A DNA stretch of 64,000 nt from Ensifer sp. USDA 6670 (GCA_000421085.1 ATWE01000014.1:149915-213914), one strand, 5' to 3'; positions 44,277-53,726 are shown, counted from the first letter of the stretch. Notes: generated from the letters alone by a model not told the origin. Translations and numbers: made by a program.

Positions 44277-45926
44277 ATGGAATCGGCCATTGTCGGGATC
44301 AATCTTTTCGGCGCGGTCGCGCTGCTGCTCTACGGACTGGCACAGGTCAAGGACGGCATGTCGAGGGCCTGGGGCGCGCGGCTGAGAACCGGCCTCGCCG
44401 CCGGCACGCGCGGCGGGCTGCGTTCGTTAGCCGCAGGATTCGTCGCCACAGTGGCCCTTCAGAGTTCGACTGCGACCGCACTCATGGTCGCCTCCTTCGT
44501 GGAAAAGGAGCTGATCGCGCCGGCGATGGCACAGGTCGTGTTGCTGGGCGCCAATGTCGGGACGGCCGCCACGGCCTGGATCGTGGCGCTCGGCCTCGGC
44601 TGGCTGTCGCCGCTGCTTATTCTGGCCGGAGTTGCCCTCGCCCGAACGCAGTCCAGCGCGCGCAGTGGTGCCGGCAGCGCTGTCGTAGGCATCGGCCTCA
44701 TGCTGTTGTCATTGCATCTGCTCGCAAACGCGACCGGTCCGCTTCTGCAGTCGCCGGCACTCGGCGCCTTCCTCGCGATGCTCGACAATGCCTGGCCGGT
44801 GGCTATGTTCTTCGCCGCCGCACTTGCGATTCTCGCCTCTTCCAGTCTCGCCATCGTGGTGCTCATCCTGTCGCTGGCCTCTGCGGGCGGCATTTCGAGC
44901 GCGCTCGTCGTCGTTCTTGTCCTCGGCGCCAACCTCGGCGGGGCCGTGCCGCCGGTGCTCGCGACGCTCGGCGCTTCCGCAGGCGCGCGGCGCGTAACGG
45001 TCGGCAACCTCATCGTCAGGGCAACCGGCTGCGCCATCGCCCTGCCGCTGGCCGGCTATTGTGCGGAATTCATGGAACTGGCACGGCTTTCGCCGCAAAA
45101 GCTTGCCGTCGATGCCCATCTTCTATTCAACCTCGCCGTGGCGCTGATCGCCTTTCCAGTGTCGCCCCTCCTTTATCGGCTGACGGCCAGCCTCATCCCG
45201 CAGGAGGCCGAGAGCGACGACGGGCCACGCTATCTGGACATGGAGGCTCTCGCGAGGCCCGTCGCCGCACTTGCCGGTGCCGGGCGCGAGGTCATGGCGG
45301 TGGGCGACCTGATCGAGGGCATGCTGGTGCGGGCGTCGGACGCACTCAAGGACGACGACCTATCGAGGCTTGCAGATATCAGCATGCTCGAAGGGCGGGT
45401 GGACCGGATCCAGCATGAAATCAAGCTCTACGTGTCGAAGGTCGGCAAGGACGATATGACGGACGACGACCACCGCCGCGCCCGGCAGATCGTCGATTAT
45501 GCCATCAACCTCGAGCATATCGGCGACATCATCGAGAAGGGACTGCATCCCGAGATCGCCAAGAAGATCAGCCTCGGCCTGCGCTTTTCCGAGGACGGTC
45601 AGGGCGAACTCGCAAGGCTCTTCGCGATCACGCTCGACAACCTGCGCATGGCTCAGGCGGTCTTCGCGACCGGCGACGCGGAGCTGGCGCGGCGTCTCGT
45701 GGAGGTGAAAGAGGAGGTGCGCCGGCTCGAGAAGCAATCGGCGGAATGCCATCTGCAACGCCTGCGCGAAGGGCGGCTGGACAGCATGCAGACGAGTTCG
45801 CTGCATCTCGACATGCTGCGCGACCTGAAGCGGATCAACGCCCATGTCGCCTCGGTTGCCCACCCGATCCTCGCAGGCAGCGGCCTCCTGATCGAGAGCC
45901 GCATCCGCCAGGCCGTCTGCCGCTGA
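44277..45926 (+). CDS. Na/Pi cotransporter family protein with PhoU-like domain
   Basis: Inner-membrane transporter of 549 aa. The N-terminal about 310 residues hold two repeated Na/Pi-cotransporter units with QSSTATALMVASFV and GANVGTAATAWIVALG in the first and ASSSLAIVVLILSLAS and GANLGGAVPPVLATLG in the second. A cytosolic C-terminal helical PhoU-like domain starts near residue 340 (INLEHIGDIIEKGLHPEIAKK). The family moves phosphate and in bacteria has been linked to phosphate export. As the last gene of a unit of phosphatases, export of excess phosphate released by them is a sensible role, which is inferred. Confidence 0.92.
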   Translation: MESAIVGINLFGAVALLLYGLAQVKDGMSRAWGARLRTGLAAGTRGGLRSLAAGFVATVALQSSTATALMVASFVEKELIAPAMAQVVLLGANVGTAATAWIVALGLGWLSPLLILAGVALARTQSSARSGAGSAVVGIGLMLLSLHLLANATGPLLQSPALGAFLAMLDNAWPVAMFFAAALAILASSSLAIVVLILSLASAGGISSALVVVLVLGANLGGAVPPVLATLGASAGARRVTVGNLIVRATGCAIALPLAGYCAEFMELARLSPQKLAVDAHLLFNLAVALIAFPVSPLLYRLTASLIPQEAESDDGPRYLDMEALARPVAALAGAGREVMAVGDLIEGMLVRASDALKDDDLSRLADISMLEGRVDRIQHEIKLYVSKVGKDDMTDDDHRRARQIVDYAINLEHIGDIIEKGLHPEIAKKISLGLRFSEDGQGELARLFAITLDNLRMAQAVFATGDAELARRLVEVKEEVRRLEKQSAECHLQRLREGRLDSMQTSSLHLDMLRDLKRINAHVASVAHPILAGSGLLIESRIRQAVCR

Positions 45927-45973
45927 AGCACTTCCAGGAAAAGTGCGCAGCGGTTTTCCGTCCGGAATGCGTT
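45927..45973. repeat. Rhizobial intergenic repeat, family A copy 1
   Basis: Reads AGCACTTCCAGGAAAAGTGC then GCAGCGGTTTTCCGTCCGGA. GCACTT/AAGTGC and CGG..CCG pairs can form hairpins. Copies occur at 60573-60622 and 62684-62726. It lies between the transporter stop and the end of the convergent LacI gene. Confidence 0.7.
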
Positions 45974-45980
45974 CCGATCT

Positions 45981-46967
45981 CTAGCGCGCCGTCTCCCGCT
46001 CCACCAGGGTTACCGGCACGACCTGCATCCGCGTTTCCGGTTCGTCGCTGTCCAGCGCTGAAAGCACCTTTTCCGTCAGGGCCTGGAAGGATTGGGCAAC
46101 CGTCGTGAGCCCGTAGCTTCTCCAGCCGGCCTGGGGAATGTCGTCGAAGCCGACGATCGAGACGTCCTGCGGTACCCGCCGGTTCATTTCCAGCCGCGCT
46201 GCATCGAGGAAGCCGAGCGCCAGAAGGTCGGTCACGCAGAAGGCGCCGTCGATCGCCTTATCGACCAGGAGCTCACGCCCCGCCTGCAGCCCGGACTCGT
46301 AGCTCGTCGGACCGCCCGACCAGGCGACGACGTCCACCCCCTCGGCCTGCATTCGCTGCATGAATGCCTTCGCCCGCCGCAACTGAGCCGGGGTCTGGCT
46401 GCCGCTCGTGACAACGGCGACTTTTTTGCACTTCGCCTCTATCAGCCGCAGTGCCGCGAGGTCGGCGCCGTGGGAGTCGTCGCTCAGCACCATGTTCGTA
46501 TCCGTGCGGTCGAGACGCTGGTTGATGAGGATGAGACGCACGCCATTGGCGATGCATTCATCGACGATCGAGGCGGGCGGCTCGCCGGAGAGCACGACGA
46601 TCGCCTGGGCGCGGAACTCGAACAGAAGCTCGATCAAAGGGGCTATGTCCTGGCGGGCGTCCGCGGCATTCAGAAGCAGACATTGCTTGCCCTGGCGCAA
46701 GAGCCCGATGCTCAGCAGGTCCAACTGCTTGGAAATGAAGGGCGACGAGAGATTGGCGCCGACGACGCCGATCAGGTTGGAGCGGTCGTTGTTCAAGACC
46801 TGGGCGAGCCGATTGACGCGATAGCCCAGCTCGCGGGCAGCCTTCAGGACCTTGCGCCGGACCGTTTTCGAGACGCTGGCACCGGGGGTGAAGGTACGCG
46901 ATACTGCCGAGCGCGAGACGCCCGCACGCTTTGCGACCTCCTCGGCCGTCACAAAAGTCCTCGCCAT
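45981..46967 (-). CDS. LacI-family transcriptional regulator
   Basis: Regulator of 328 aa. The N-terminal LacI helix-turn-helix reads TAEEVAKRAGVSRSAVSRTF with the hinge helix VNRLAQVLNNDRSNLIGVV. A periplasmic-binding-like effector domain follows. I chose the ATG at 46967 because AAGGAGG lies 6 bases upstream; an ATG at 46985 lies before that site. It is divergent from the ABC importer operon and convergent with the phosphatase/transporter unit. Matching operator-like sequences precede both units, so it probably represses both until a sugar or sugar-phosphate ligand binds. Confidence 0.94.
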   Translation of the reverse strand: MARTFVTAEEVAKRAGVSRSAVSRTFTPGASVSKTVRRKVLKAARELGYRVNRLAQVLNNDRSNLIGVVGANLSSPFISKQLDLLSIGLLRQGKQCLLLNAADARQDIAPLIELLFEFRAQAIVVLSGEPPASIVDECIANGVRLILINQRLDRTDTNMVLSDDSHGADLAALRLIEAKCKKVAVVTSGSQTPAQLRRAKAFMQRMQAEGVDVVAWSGGPTSYESGLQAGRELLVDKAIDGAFCVTDLLALGFLDAARLEMNRRVPQDVSIVGFDDIPQAGWRSYGLTTVAQSFQALTEKVLSALDSDEPETRMQVVPVTLVERETAR

Positions 46968-47129
46968 CCGTCCTCCTTTCGGCATCGATCAGCCCTCTAT
47001 CAGAGGCCATGAACCACGAAAAGTTCCAAGCGGAAAATTGTGCGGGCCGCGGCCGGCCTGCTTTCATTTCCAGCTTCTTTCCTGGACCCCGGCAGCCACA
47101 CCGGGCCTGTTCCGAGGCGGTAATATAAA

Positions 47130-47195
47130 TGAACACGTGTGCGCGTCAAAAATAAGTAATAAATTCAACCTGATGTACGATTGCTCACGTGTGCA
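47130..47195. promoter_or_regulatory. Two LacI-type operator copies upstream of the ABC operon
   Basis: TGAACACGTGTGCG (47130-47143) and TGCTCACGTGTGCA (47182-47195) are spaced 52 bases, close to five helical turns, suited to looping by a LacI tetramer or paired dimers. The second is a near-perfect palindrome, TGC-N-CACGTG-N-GCA. The same element occurs twice at 40913-40944. Confidence 0.65.
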
Positions 47196-47203
47196 TTTTT
47201 CTA

Positions 47204-47232
47204 TTGACAAACGGACGGGCTGAATCGATCAT
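47204..47232 (+). promoter_or_regulatory. Probable sigma-70 promoter of the ABC operon
   Basis: TTGACA at 47204-47209 is followed after 17 bases by GATCAT (47227-47232), a weak -10. The operator at 47182-47195 lies just upstream of the -35. The long leader downstream has no other convincing promoter. Confidence 0.4.
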
Positions 47233-47482
47233 ACGTTCCATAAAGACGCGGATTTTGGAATTTTCATTCCGCCAGCGGGCGGGACGAGATCGCGGTTTGT
47301 CTCAGTGGGAGGAGACGCCGCGAAGCTGTTGGCGGCGACGTCGCAGCAGCGGCATGGCCCGGGAGGAACGGAGGCGGGCTGCCGGTGCCATACAACAGGC
47401 GAGAGCTTTCCGAAAACGACTTCAGCGCGAGGCGACGGACATCGATGCCCGCGAATAAGCATAAGCGGCCATAGGAGGAATA

Positions 47483-49333
47483 ATGGCTCTTCTAAGTGAA
47501 CCGGCAAAGGCGGCGGCGGCCCCAACCCGGCCTGCCGCGCCTTCGGCCTGGCAGGCATGGCGCTATCGGCTGAAGGTTGCCCTGCGTGAACCCACGACCC
47601 TGATCGGTGTTCTGACGGCGCTGCTGTTCACGTACCTGATCGTCGTTCCGATCATTTCCATCGTGCTCGACGCCGTTCGCGTGCAGTTCGGGCACGAGCG
47701 GCGCCTGAGCAAGGATGTCGGCGATCTCACGCTCTACTATCTCGACAGAGCGCTGTTCTCGCCGGTGTCGGCGGACCTGTTCTGGCGCCCGCTTTTCAAC
47801 ACGCTCTCCGTTGCAGTGGGCGCGATATCGCTTTCGCTGCTGGTCGGCACTGTGCTTGCCTGGCTCATCAGCCGAACGGACATGTTCGGGCGCCGCTGGT
47901 TTGCGACCGCGCTGATCGTGCCCTACATGCTGCCGGCCTGGACCTTCGCCCTCGCCTGGACGACGCTCTTCAAAAACCGCACGGTCGGCGGCCAGCCCGG
48001 ATGGCTGGAAGCGGTGGGGCTGACGCCGCCCGACTGGCTTGCCTATGGCCGGTTTCCGATCACCATCATCCTCGCGCTGCACTACACGCCCTTCGTCATT
48101 CTCCTGTTCGGCTCGGCGCTCAGGCGCTTCGATTCCCAGCTCGAGGATTCGGCACGCATCCTGGGTGCCAGGCGGCACCAGGTGGCACTGCAGATCATCC
48201 TGCCCCTGATGCGGCCGGCATTGCTCTCATCGATGGTGCTCATCTTCGCCAAGTGCCTGGGCGAATTCGGCGTGCCCTATGTGCTCGGATTGCCGGTCAA
48301 GTTCGAAGTTCTCTCGACGTCGCTCTTCCGCAGCATCGCCTCGCGCCAGACGGGCGTCGCCGGGGTGATCGCCGGCTCGATCATGCTGATAGGCATCATC
48401 ACTCTGTGGATCGATGCACGGCTGGTGCGGGAGGCACGCCGGTTCGTCACGATCGGTTCGAAGGGGTCGATGAACCGGCAGAGCCGCCTTGGCCGCATGC
48501 GCCTGCCGGCGGCAGGATTCGCCGCCACGGTCTTTCTGTTGAGCGTGGGCTTGCCGCTCCTCACCTTGTTGCTGTCGACGATCATGAAGATGCCTGCCAG
48601 GTTCACGCTCGACAACTTCACGCTGGACTATTGGATCGGGCGTGATCTCGACACGATTGCCCTGAAGACCGGAATCCTCTTGAGCCCCGACCTCTGGGAC
48701 GCTGCAAAGAACACGCTGACGATCGTCGGTCTCGCCTCGGTGACCTCCGGCATTCTCGGCCTGCTGGTCGGCTATGTGGTCATCCGCACACCGGTGCGCC
48801 TCCTGTCGGTCTATCTTCGGCAGGTGACCTTCCTGCCCTATCTGGTGCCCGGCATCGCCTTTGCCGCAGCCTATCTGTCGCTGTTCGCGGTTCCCCGCGG
48901 CCCATTGCCTGCGCTCTATGGCACGGTCATCATCCTCGTCCTCGCACTCATTGCCGACCAGATGCCCTACGCCTCGCGCGCCGGCATCTCGGCCATGACG
49001 CAGCTCGGCAAGGACCCGGAGGAGGCGGCCCAGGTCGCCGGGGCCGGCTGGATCAGGCGGATGATCTCGATCGTCATTCCAATACAGAAGGGCTCGCTCG
49101 TGACTGGCGTGCTGCTGCCGTTCATCTCCGGGATCAAGGGGCTCAGCCTTTTCGTCATCCTGGCAGTGCCGAGCACGGATGTGCTGACCACCTATTCGTT
49201 GCGGCTGGTCGACTACCACTACACGCAGGCCGCGAATGCCGTGGTGCTCATCATCGCCGCCATCGCCTATGGCGGCACGCTCATCGCCCAGAAGCTGACC
49301 CGCACAAATCTTGCAGAAGGACTTGGAAGCTGA
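47483..49333 (+). CDS. AfuB/FbpB-like fused ABC permease
   Basis: Two-domain inner-membrane permease of the iron(III)/phosphosugar type, 616 aa with about 12 helices. Each half has an EAA loop: LGARRHQVALQIILPLMRPAL in the first and DPEEAAQVAGAGWIRRM with IVIPIQKGSLV in the second. A good ribosome site (AGGAGGAATA) precedes the ATG. It ends on the start of the ATPase gene (TGATG overlap). Although related transporters are annotated for iron, AfuABC of Actinobacillus is known to import hexose phosphates, and the phosphatase genes here favour a phosphorylated carbohydrate. Confidence 0.92.
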   Translation: MALLSEPAKAAAAPTRPAAPSAWQAWRYRLKVALREPTTLIGVLTALLFTYLIVVPIISIVLDAVRVQFGHERRLSKDVGDLTLYYLDRALFSPVSADLFWRPLFNTLSVAVGAISLSLLVGTVLAWLISRTDMFGRRWFATALIVPYMLPAWTFALAWTTLFKNRTVGGQPGWLEAVGLTPPDWLAYGRFPITIILALHYTPFVILLFGSALRRFDSQLEDSARILGARRHQVALQIILPLMRPALLSSMVLIFAKCLGEFGVPYVLGLPVKFEVLSTSLFRSIASRQTGVAGVIAGSIMLIGIITLWIDARLVREARRFVTIGSKGSMNRQSRLGRMRLPAAGFAATVFLLSVGLPLLTLLLSTIMKMPARFTLDNFTLDYWIGRDLDTIALKTGILLSPDLWDAAKNTLTIVGLASVTSGILGLLVGYVVIRTPVRLLSVYLRQVTFLPYLVPGIAFAAAYLSLFAVPRGPLPALYGTVIILVLALIADQMPYASRAGISAMTQLGKDPEEAAQVAGAGWIRRMISIVIPIQKGSLVTGVLLPFISGIKGLSLFVILAVPSTDVLTTYSLRLVDYHYTQAANAVVLIIAAIAYGGTLIAQKLTRTNLAEGLGS

Positions 49334-50466
49334 TGCCAACGATCAACCTGCGCGGTGCGCAGAAGAACTACGGCGTGAATTCCGCAAACGCCGTGTCCAA
49401 CCTCGACCTCGAGATCCGCGACGGCGAATTCATGTGCCTCCTTGGCCCATCGGGCTGTGGGAAAACCACGACGCTCCGAATGATTGCCGGACTCGAGAAC
49501 CTGTCGGGCGGCGAAATCAGGATCGGCGATCGTGTGGTCGACTGCGTGGCCGGCGGGGTCTTCGTACCACCGGAGAAGCGGGAGATGGGCCTCGTCTTCC
49601 AAAGCTATGCCTTGTGGCCGCATCTGACGATCGAGCGCAACACGGATTTCGGCCTCAGATTGCGGAAGCTCCCCAAAGTGGAAAGGGAGGAGCGCGTCGA
49701 GCGCATCATGCAGGCGCTCGATATCGCCAAATATCGCGACCGCTATCCATCGCAATTGTCCGGCGGTCAGCAGCAGCGAGTGGCCCTTGCCCGCATGCTG
49801 GCGATCAACCCAGGTGTGCTGCTCCTTGACGAGCCGCTCTCCAATCTGGACGCGCGGTTGCGCCTGGAAATGCGCGCGGAGCTCAAGCGGCTGCATAAGG
49901 AATTCAAGACCACCATCGTCTTCGTCACCCATGATCAATGGGAGGCGATGACGCTCGCGACGACGATCGCCGTCATGAATGAGGGCACTCTGCAGCAGAT
50001 GGGCACGCCGAACGACATCTACGATCGCCCGGCAAACCGCTTCGTCGCAGAGTTCGTCGGCAGTCCCCCGATCAACATATTGACCTTTGGCGAGCCCGGC
50101 ACGTCCGACGTGGCCGACAATGCGGAGGCCTATCTTGCCGCGCGCTATCCGCACCTCACGGGGGTGGGCTCCGTCGGAATCCGCCCGGAGGCGATCGGCT
50201 ATGCAACGCGGAACGAGGACGTGCCGAAGGGCAGCTTTTCCGGCGAGACAACCGTAACCGGCGTTCTGCCGACGGGAGGCAACTGGATCCTGGAGCTCAG
50301 GAGCGAGAGCCACACCCTGTTCCTGACGACCCATGTTCTGCCGCGGATCGAGCAGGGCGCCAGAGTGTTTTTCTTCGCGCCGCCGGAGGCCTTGCATGTG
50401 TTCGATACGGATGGCCGCCGGATCGCGGAGGCGGACGCGCGACTGAGAAACCGCGCCTACAACTGA
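49333..50466 (+). CDS. AfuC/FbpC-like ABC ATPase
   Basis: Import ATPase of 377 aa. Walker A GPSGCGKTTTLRMI, Q-loop VFQSYALWPHLT, signature LSGGQQQRVALARML, Walker B VLLLDEPLSNLDARL and the switch His in VTHDQWEAM. A C-terminal TOBE-type regulatory domain follows from about residue 245 (GIRPEAIGYATR). It overlaps the permease stop by 1 base. It energises the importer together with one or both binding proteins downstream. Confidence 0.95.
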   Translation: MPTINLRGAQKNYGVNSANAVSNLDLEIRDGEFMCLLGPSGCGKTTTLRMIAGLENLSGGEIRIGDRVVDCVAGGVFVPPEKREMGLVFQSYALWPHLTIERNTDFGLRLRKLPKVEREERVERIMQALDIAKYRDRYPSQLSGGQQQRVALARMLAINPGVLLLDEPLSNLDARLRLEMRAELKRLHKEFKTTIVFVTHDQWEAMTLATTIAVMNEGTLQQMGTPNDIYDRPANRFVAEFVGSPPINILTFGEPGTSDVADNAEAYLAARYPHLTGVGSVGIRPEAIGYATRNEDVPKGSFSGETTVTGVLPTGGNWILELRSESHTLFLTTHVLPRIEQGARVFFFAPPEALHVFDTDGRRIAEADARLRNRAYN

Positions 50467-50508
50467 CAACGTCAACATCGGGAATGAACCTGCGGAGGGA
50501 GAAACACT

Positions 50509-51633
50509 ATGAAGCGGAGTGTGAGAAGCGGCAGATTTTTGCTTTGCGCGACTGCGATGCTGACCGTGCTTGGCACCGGAGCACAGGCGGAGGAGCCTTT
50601 CGATATCGACGCCCTTGTTGAGGCGGCCCGCAAGGAAAAGCCGATCACCGTCTATGACAGCACCGGCAAAATCGTCGAGATGGCGAAGAACTTCGCCGAC
50701 AAATACGATGTCGGCGCGGAGGGCTCGAAGGTCAAGGCATCAGCCCAGCTCGAGATGATCATCCGCGAGGCCCGGGCCAACAACATCCAGGGCGACGTCT
50801 CCATCATCAGCGACGCTCCGGCCGCCATGGCGCAGCTCATCCCTCAGGGGTTTGCCGAGAGCTGGCTGCCCCCGGATCTCGCAGCGAACATCCCGGCGGA
50901 GTATCAGGACCCGTTGACGGTGGTCACCAGCGCCAATGTCTGGGCCTACAACACCGAGCTCTTCGACAAATGCCCGGTCACGAATATCTGGCAGCTGACC
51001 GAGCCCAAATGGAAGGGCAAGGTCGCCATGCAGGATCCGCTCGGGAAGGCATCCTATGTCGACTGGTTCAACCAGATGGCGAAGCACGGCGACGAAGAGC
51101 TCGCTGCCGCCTACAAGGCGCTCTACGGCAAGGATATCCAGACCGAGGAAGCAAGCGCGACCGCGGCCTGGGTCAAGGCGCTTGCCGCCAACGCGCCGCT
51201 CCTGACCGATGCGGACGCGGCCGCGGCCGATGCGGTCGGTGCGCCCGGGCAATCGGAACCCTTCATGGGACTGATGAGCTCCGCGAAGTTCCGCGACAAT
51301 TCGGAAAAGGGCATGAAGCTCGGAATATGCAAGGACCTGAAGCCATGGGTCGGCTGGCTCTATCCGGGCGTCGGGCTGATCACCAAGGGCACGGACAGCC
51401 CAAATGCTGCGCGCCTCTTCATCCACTACGTCATGACAGCCGAAGGGATCGCTCCGCAGGCCGTGGACGGCAAGATGTCGACCAACAGGGAAGTGGCTCC
51501 GCCGGCGGACGAACCCTCGGGAATCGCGACCGTTCTCGATCAGCTTCTGCCCTACAGCATGGCGACCAGCCTCGACGACTGGGACGCGCGGGAGACGTGG
51601 CAGGATTTCTGGCGCGTGCACTATCAAAAATAG
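50509..51633 (+). CDS. Periplasmic binding protein, AfuA/FbpA-like (copy 1)
   Basis: Binding protein of 374 aa with a signal peptide (about 1-27, cut after GAQA). The mature start DIDALVEAARKEKPITVYDSTGKIVE resembles the iron-binding FbpA fold. The adjacent tyrosine pair that binds Fe(III) in FbpA is absent. Two Cys (in FDKCPV and GICKDL) are conserved with copy 2 and may form a disulfide. GGAGGGAG precedes the ATG. It probably captures a phosphorylated or other anionic solute for the permease at 47483-49333. Confidence 0.92.
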   Translation: MKRSVRSGRFLLCATAMLTVLGTGAQAEEPFDIDALVEAARKEKPITVYDSTGKIVEMAKNFADKYDVGAEGSKVKASAQLEMIIREARANNIQGDVSIISDAPAAMAQLIPQGFAESWLPPDLAANIPAEYQDPLTVVTSANVWAYNTELFDKCPVTNIWQLTEPKWKGKVAMQDPLGKASYVDWFNQMAKHGDEELAAAYKALYGKDIQTEEASATAAWVKALAANAPLLTDADAAAADAVGAPGQSEPFMGLMSSAKFRDNSEKGMKLGICKDLKPWVGWLYPGVGLITKGTDSPNAARLFIHYVMTAEGIAPQAVDGKMSTNREVAPPADEPSGIATVLDQLLPYSMATSLDDWDARETWQDFWRVHYQK

Positions 51634-51655
51634 AGGCCAGAAACGGGAGGAAACG

Positions 51656-52786
51656 ATGAAAGCGCACATTCGCAGAATAGGCCGGACGGCGGTGGCCGCA
51701 CTCGGCCTCGTAGCCGGAGTGACTTCGGCAACGGCTGTTGCAGCAGACGGTTTCGACCTCGATCGCCTGATCGCGGCGGCAAAGAACGAAAAACCGATCA
51801 CCATCTATGACAGCACCGGCAAGATCGTCGAGATGGCGGAGAATTTCGGCGCCAAGTACGGGCTGAAGGCGACCGGCATGAAGGTGTCGGCGAACAGCCA
51901 GCTCGAAATGATCATCCGCGAGGCGCAGGCGGGCAATGTACAGGGCGACGTGGTCCTGATCACCGATGCTCCGGCGGCCCTGGCGCAGCTTCTGCCGGAG
52001 GAATTCGTGCAGAGCTATCTGCCGGATGACATGACTGCCAAAATACCGGCTGAGTTTCGAAATCCGCTGGCGATTTCGACCAATGCCAATGTCTGGGCCT
52101 ACAACACCGAAGCCTATGACAAATGTCCGGTTTCCAACATATGGGAACTGACGGAGCCGAAGTGGAAGGGCAAGGTCGCGCTTGTCGACCCGCTGACGAA
52201 GAGCACCTATACCGACTGGTTCAACCAGATGGAGGCGCATGGCGACGATAAGGTCGCCGCCGCCTACAAGGCGCATTTCGGCAAGGATTTGCAGACGGAG
52301 GAGAAAAGCGCATCCGCCGCCTGGATCAAGGCGCTGGCTGAAAATGCGCCGCTTGCGACGGACGGCGACGACCCGGTGGCCGAGGCGGTGGGCGCGCCGG
52401 GGCAGAAGGCGCCGTTCTTCGGTCTCCTGAGCTCGGCCAAGTTCCGCGACAACGAAGCCAAGGGCTATAAGCTCGGCATCTGCAAGGATCTCGACCCCTG
52501 GGTCGGCTGGACCTACGTCAAGCTCGGGCTGATTGCCTCCAAGACCGCGAGCCCGAACGCCGCCAGGCTCTTCGTCCACTATATCCTCACCGAAGAAGGC
52601 ATCGCGCCGCAGATGAAGGACGGCAAGCTGCCGACCAACACCGACATCAAGATGCCCGCCGACGAGCCGTCTGGATTGATGGCCGTCTCCGATCGGCTCT
52701 TCGGCTACGATTCATCCACCGGCCTCAGCGATTTCGACCGGCGCGAGGAGTGGCAGGATTTCTGGCGCACCAATTACAGCAAGTGA
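51656..52786 (+). CDS. Periplasmic binding protein, AfuA/FbpA-like (copy 2)
   Basis: 376-aa tandem paralogue of the preceding gene, 22 bases downstream, with its own GGGAGG ribosome site and signal peptide (about 1-30, ending AVAA). Long runs are shared (PITIYDSTGKIVEMA, ANVWAYNTE, TEPKWKGKVA, DWFNQM), but the C-terminal halves differ at many positions. The adjacent FbpA tyrosines are also missing, and the two Cys are kept. Two binding proteins on one transporter suggest two related ligands or different affinities. Confidence 0.92.
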   Translation: MKAHIRRIGRTAVAALGLVAGVTSATAVAADGFDLDRLIAAAKNEKPITIYDSTGKIVEMAENFGAKYGLKATGMKVSANSQLEMIIREAQAGNVQGDVVLITDAPAALAQLLPEEFVQSYLPDDMTAKIPAEFRNPLAISTNANVWAYNTEAYDKCPVSNIWELTEPKWKGKVALVDPLTKSTYTDWFNQMEAHGDDKVAAAYKAHFGKDLQTEEKSASAAWIKALAENAPLATDGDDPVAEAVGAPGQKAPFFGLLSSAKFRDNEAKGYKLGICKDLDPWVGWTYVKLGLIASKTASPNAARLFVHYILTEEGIAPQMKDGKLPTNTDIKMPADEPSGLMAVSDRLFGYDSSTGLSDFDRREEWQDFWRTNYSK

Positions 52787-52841
52787 TCGAGTTCCGGCGC
52801 GGGCGTCGCGCCGGGCTTTCCTCCAACAGACCGGATATCCA

Positions 52842-53726
52842 ATGCAACCAAGCCCGCCCCCCGGACCGATTGTCGCCGATCGTAATGCCGTCGCTCTCTC
52901 CAGGCGACTTGCGGAGATTGCGCGGGGAGCGGCCCTTGCGGTCCGCGCGCCGCTTCTCGAGGCGTTCCGCTCGGAAATGGCGGTGGACTACAAGGCCGAT
53001 CTGCACGACATCGTGACCGTCCACGATCGGCGGGCGGAGGCGATCATTCGCGCTCATATCCTCGAGCATGAGCCGAACTCGGCGATCATGGGCGAGGAGG
53101 GCGGCCAGACGGGCGGCGGCGAGTTCCAGTGGTATGTCGACCCGATCGACGGGACGGCGAATTTCGCTCGCGGAATTGCCTTCTGGTGCGTATCGGTCGC
53201 CGTGGTCAGGAATGGGGCGGTGCTCGCCGGGGCAGTCTACGACCCGGTGGCGGATCTCATGTTCTCGGCGGACCTTGAAAATGCGGAGCTGAACGGCAAG
53301 GCACTGGCTTCCCGCGCCGCCGGTGACGAGAATCGCGCCACTCTTATAACGGGCTACCCGGTTGCGCGTGATTTCCGGCTCGACGGCCGCGAGGCGGCGC
53401 TTGCCAATTTCGGAGCGCTGACGGAAACGTTCTCGACACTGCGGCGCCCCGGAAGCGCGGCACTCAGCATCGCCCATGTGGCGGCCGGATGGGCCGATGC
53501 CGCGGCCGGCTTCGGCGTCAATGCCTGGGACGTCGCCGCCGCAACGCTCATCCTCAAGAATGCCGGCGGACGGTACGAGCCGCTCACCCTCGGCAAGGTG
53601 GCGGTCGATGCCGCGGATTTCATGTGCCCAGGCTATATCGCCACCGGAAGGGGGGCGGACTATCCAACCCTCGAGCGGGTCGCCCGATCGATCTCGGCGT
53701 CCCGGATCGCAAAGGCCCGGCGGTAG
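52842..53726 (+). CDS. Inositol monophosphatase family protein (copy 2)
   Basis: 294-aa Mg-dependent phosphomonoesterase. The motifs are MGEEGGQTGG (Glu), VDPIDGTANFARGIAFW (motif A) and NAWDVAAATLILKNAGG (motif B). It follows the second binding protein by 55 bases and precedes a second dual-specificity-type phosphatase, repeating the gene order at 40962-42478. The ribosome site is weak. It may act on the same imported phosphate as copy 1, on an isomer, or, like other family members, on histidinol-, fructose- or inositol-phosphates. Confidence 0.92.
   Translation: MQPSPPPGPIVADRNAVALSRRLAEIARGAALAVRAPLLEAFRSEMAVDYKADLHDIVTVHDRRAEAIIRAHILEHEPNSAIMGEEGGQTGGGEFQWYVDPIDGTANFARGIAFWCVSVAVVRNGAVLAGAVYDPVADLMFSADLENAELNGKALASRAAGDENRATLITGYPVARDFRLDGREAALANFGALTETFSTLRRPGSAALSIAHVAAGWADAAAGFGVNAWDVAAATLILKNAGGRYEPLTLGKVAVDAADFMCPGYIATGRGADYPTLERVARSISASRIAKARR

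Larger units (their letters stand above)
46968..47482. other. 515-base LacI/ABC divergent control region
   Basis: Contains two LacI-type operator copies (47130-47143 and 47182-47195), a probable promoter from 47204 and a long leader of about 240 bases before the permease ATG. The leader is G/A-rich with no recognised riboswitch or strong terminator. Open frames inside it lack ribosome sites and family resemblance. Confidence 0.6.

Noticed and set aside
47189..47458. An 89-codon frame in the leader of the ABC operon
   Set aside because: It starts inside the LacI operator and has an Arg-rich composition typical of spurious frames.
47483..52786. Iron(III) uptake system
   Set aside because: The fold family fits, but the binding proteins lack the adjacent tyrosines and all neighbours are phosphatase or phosphate genes. 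No Fur-like site was seen.
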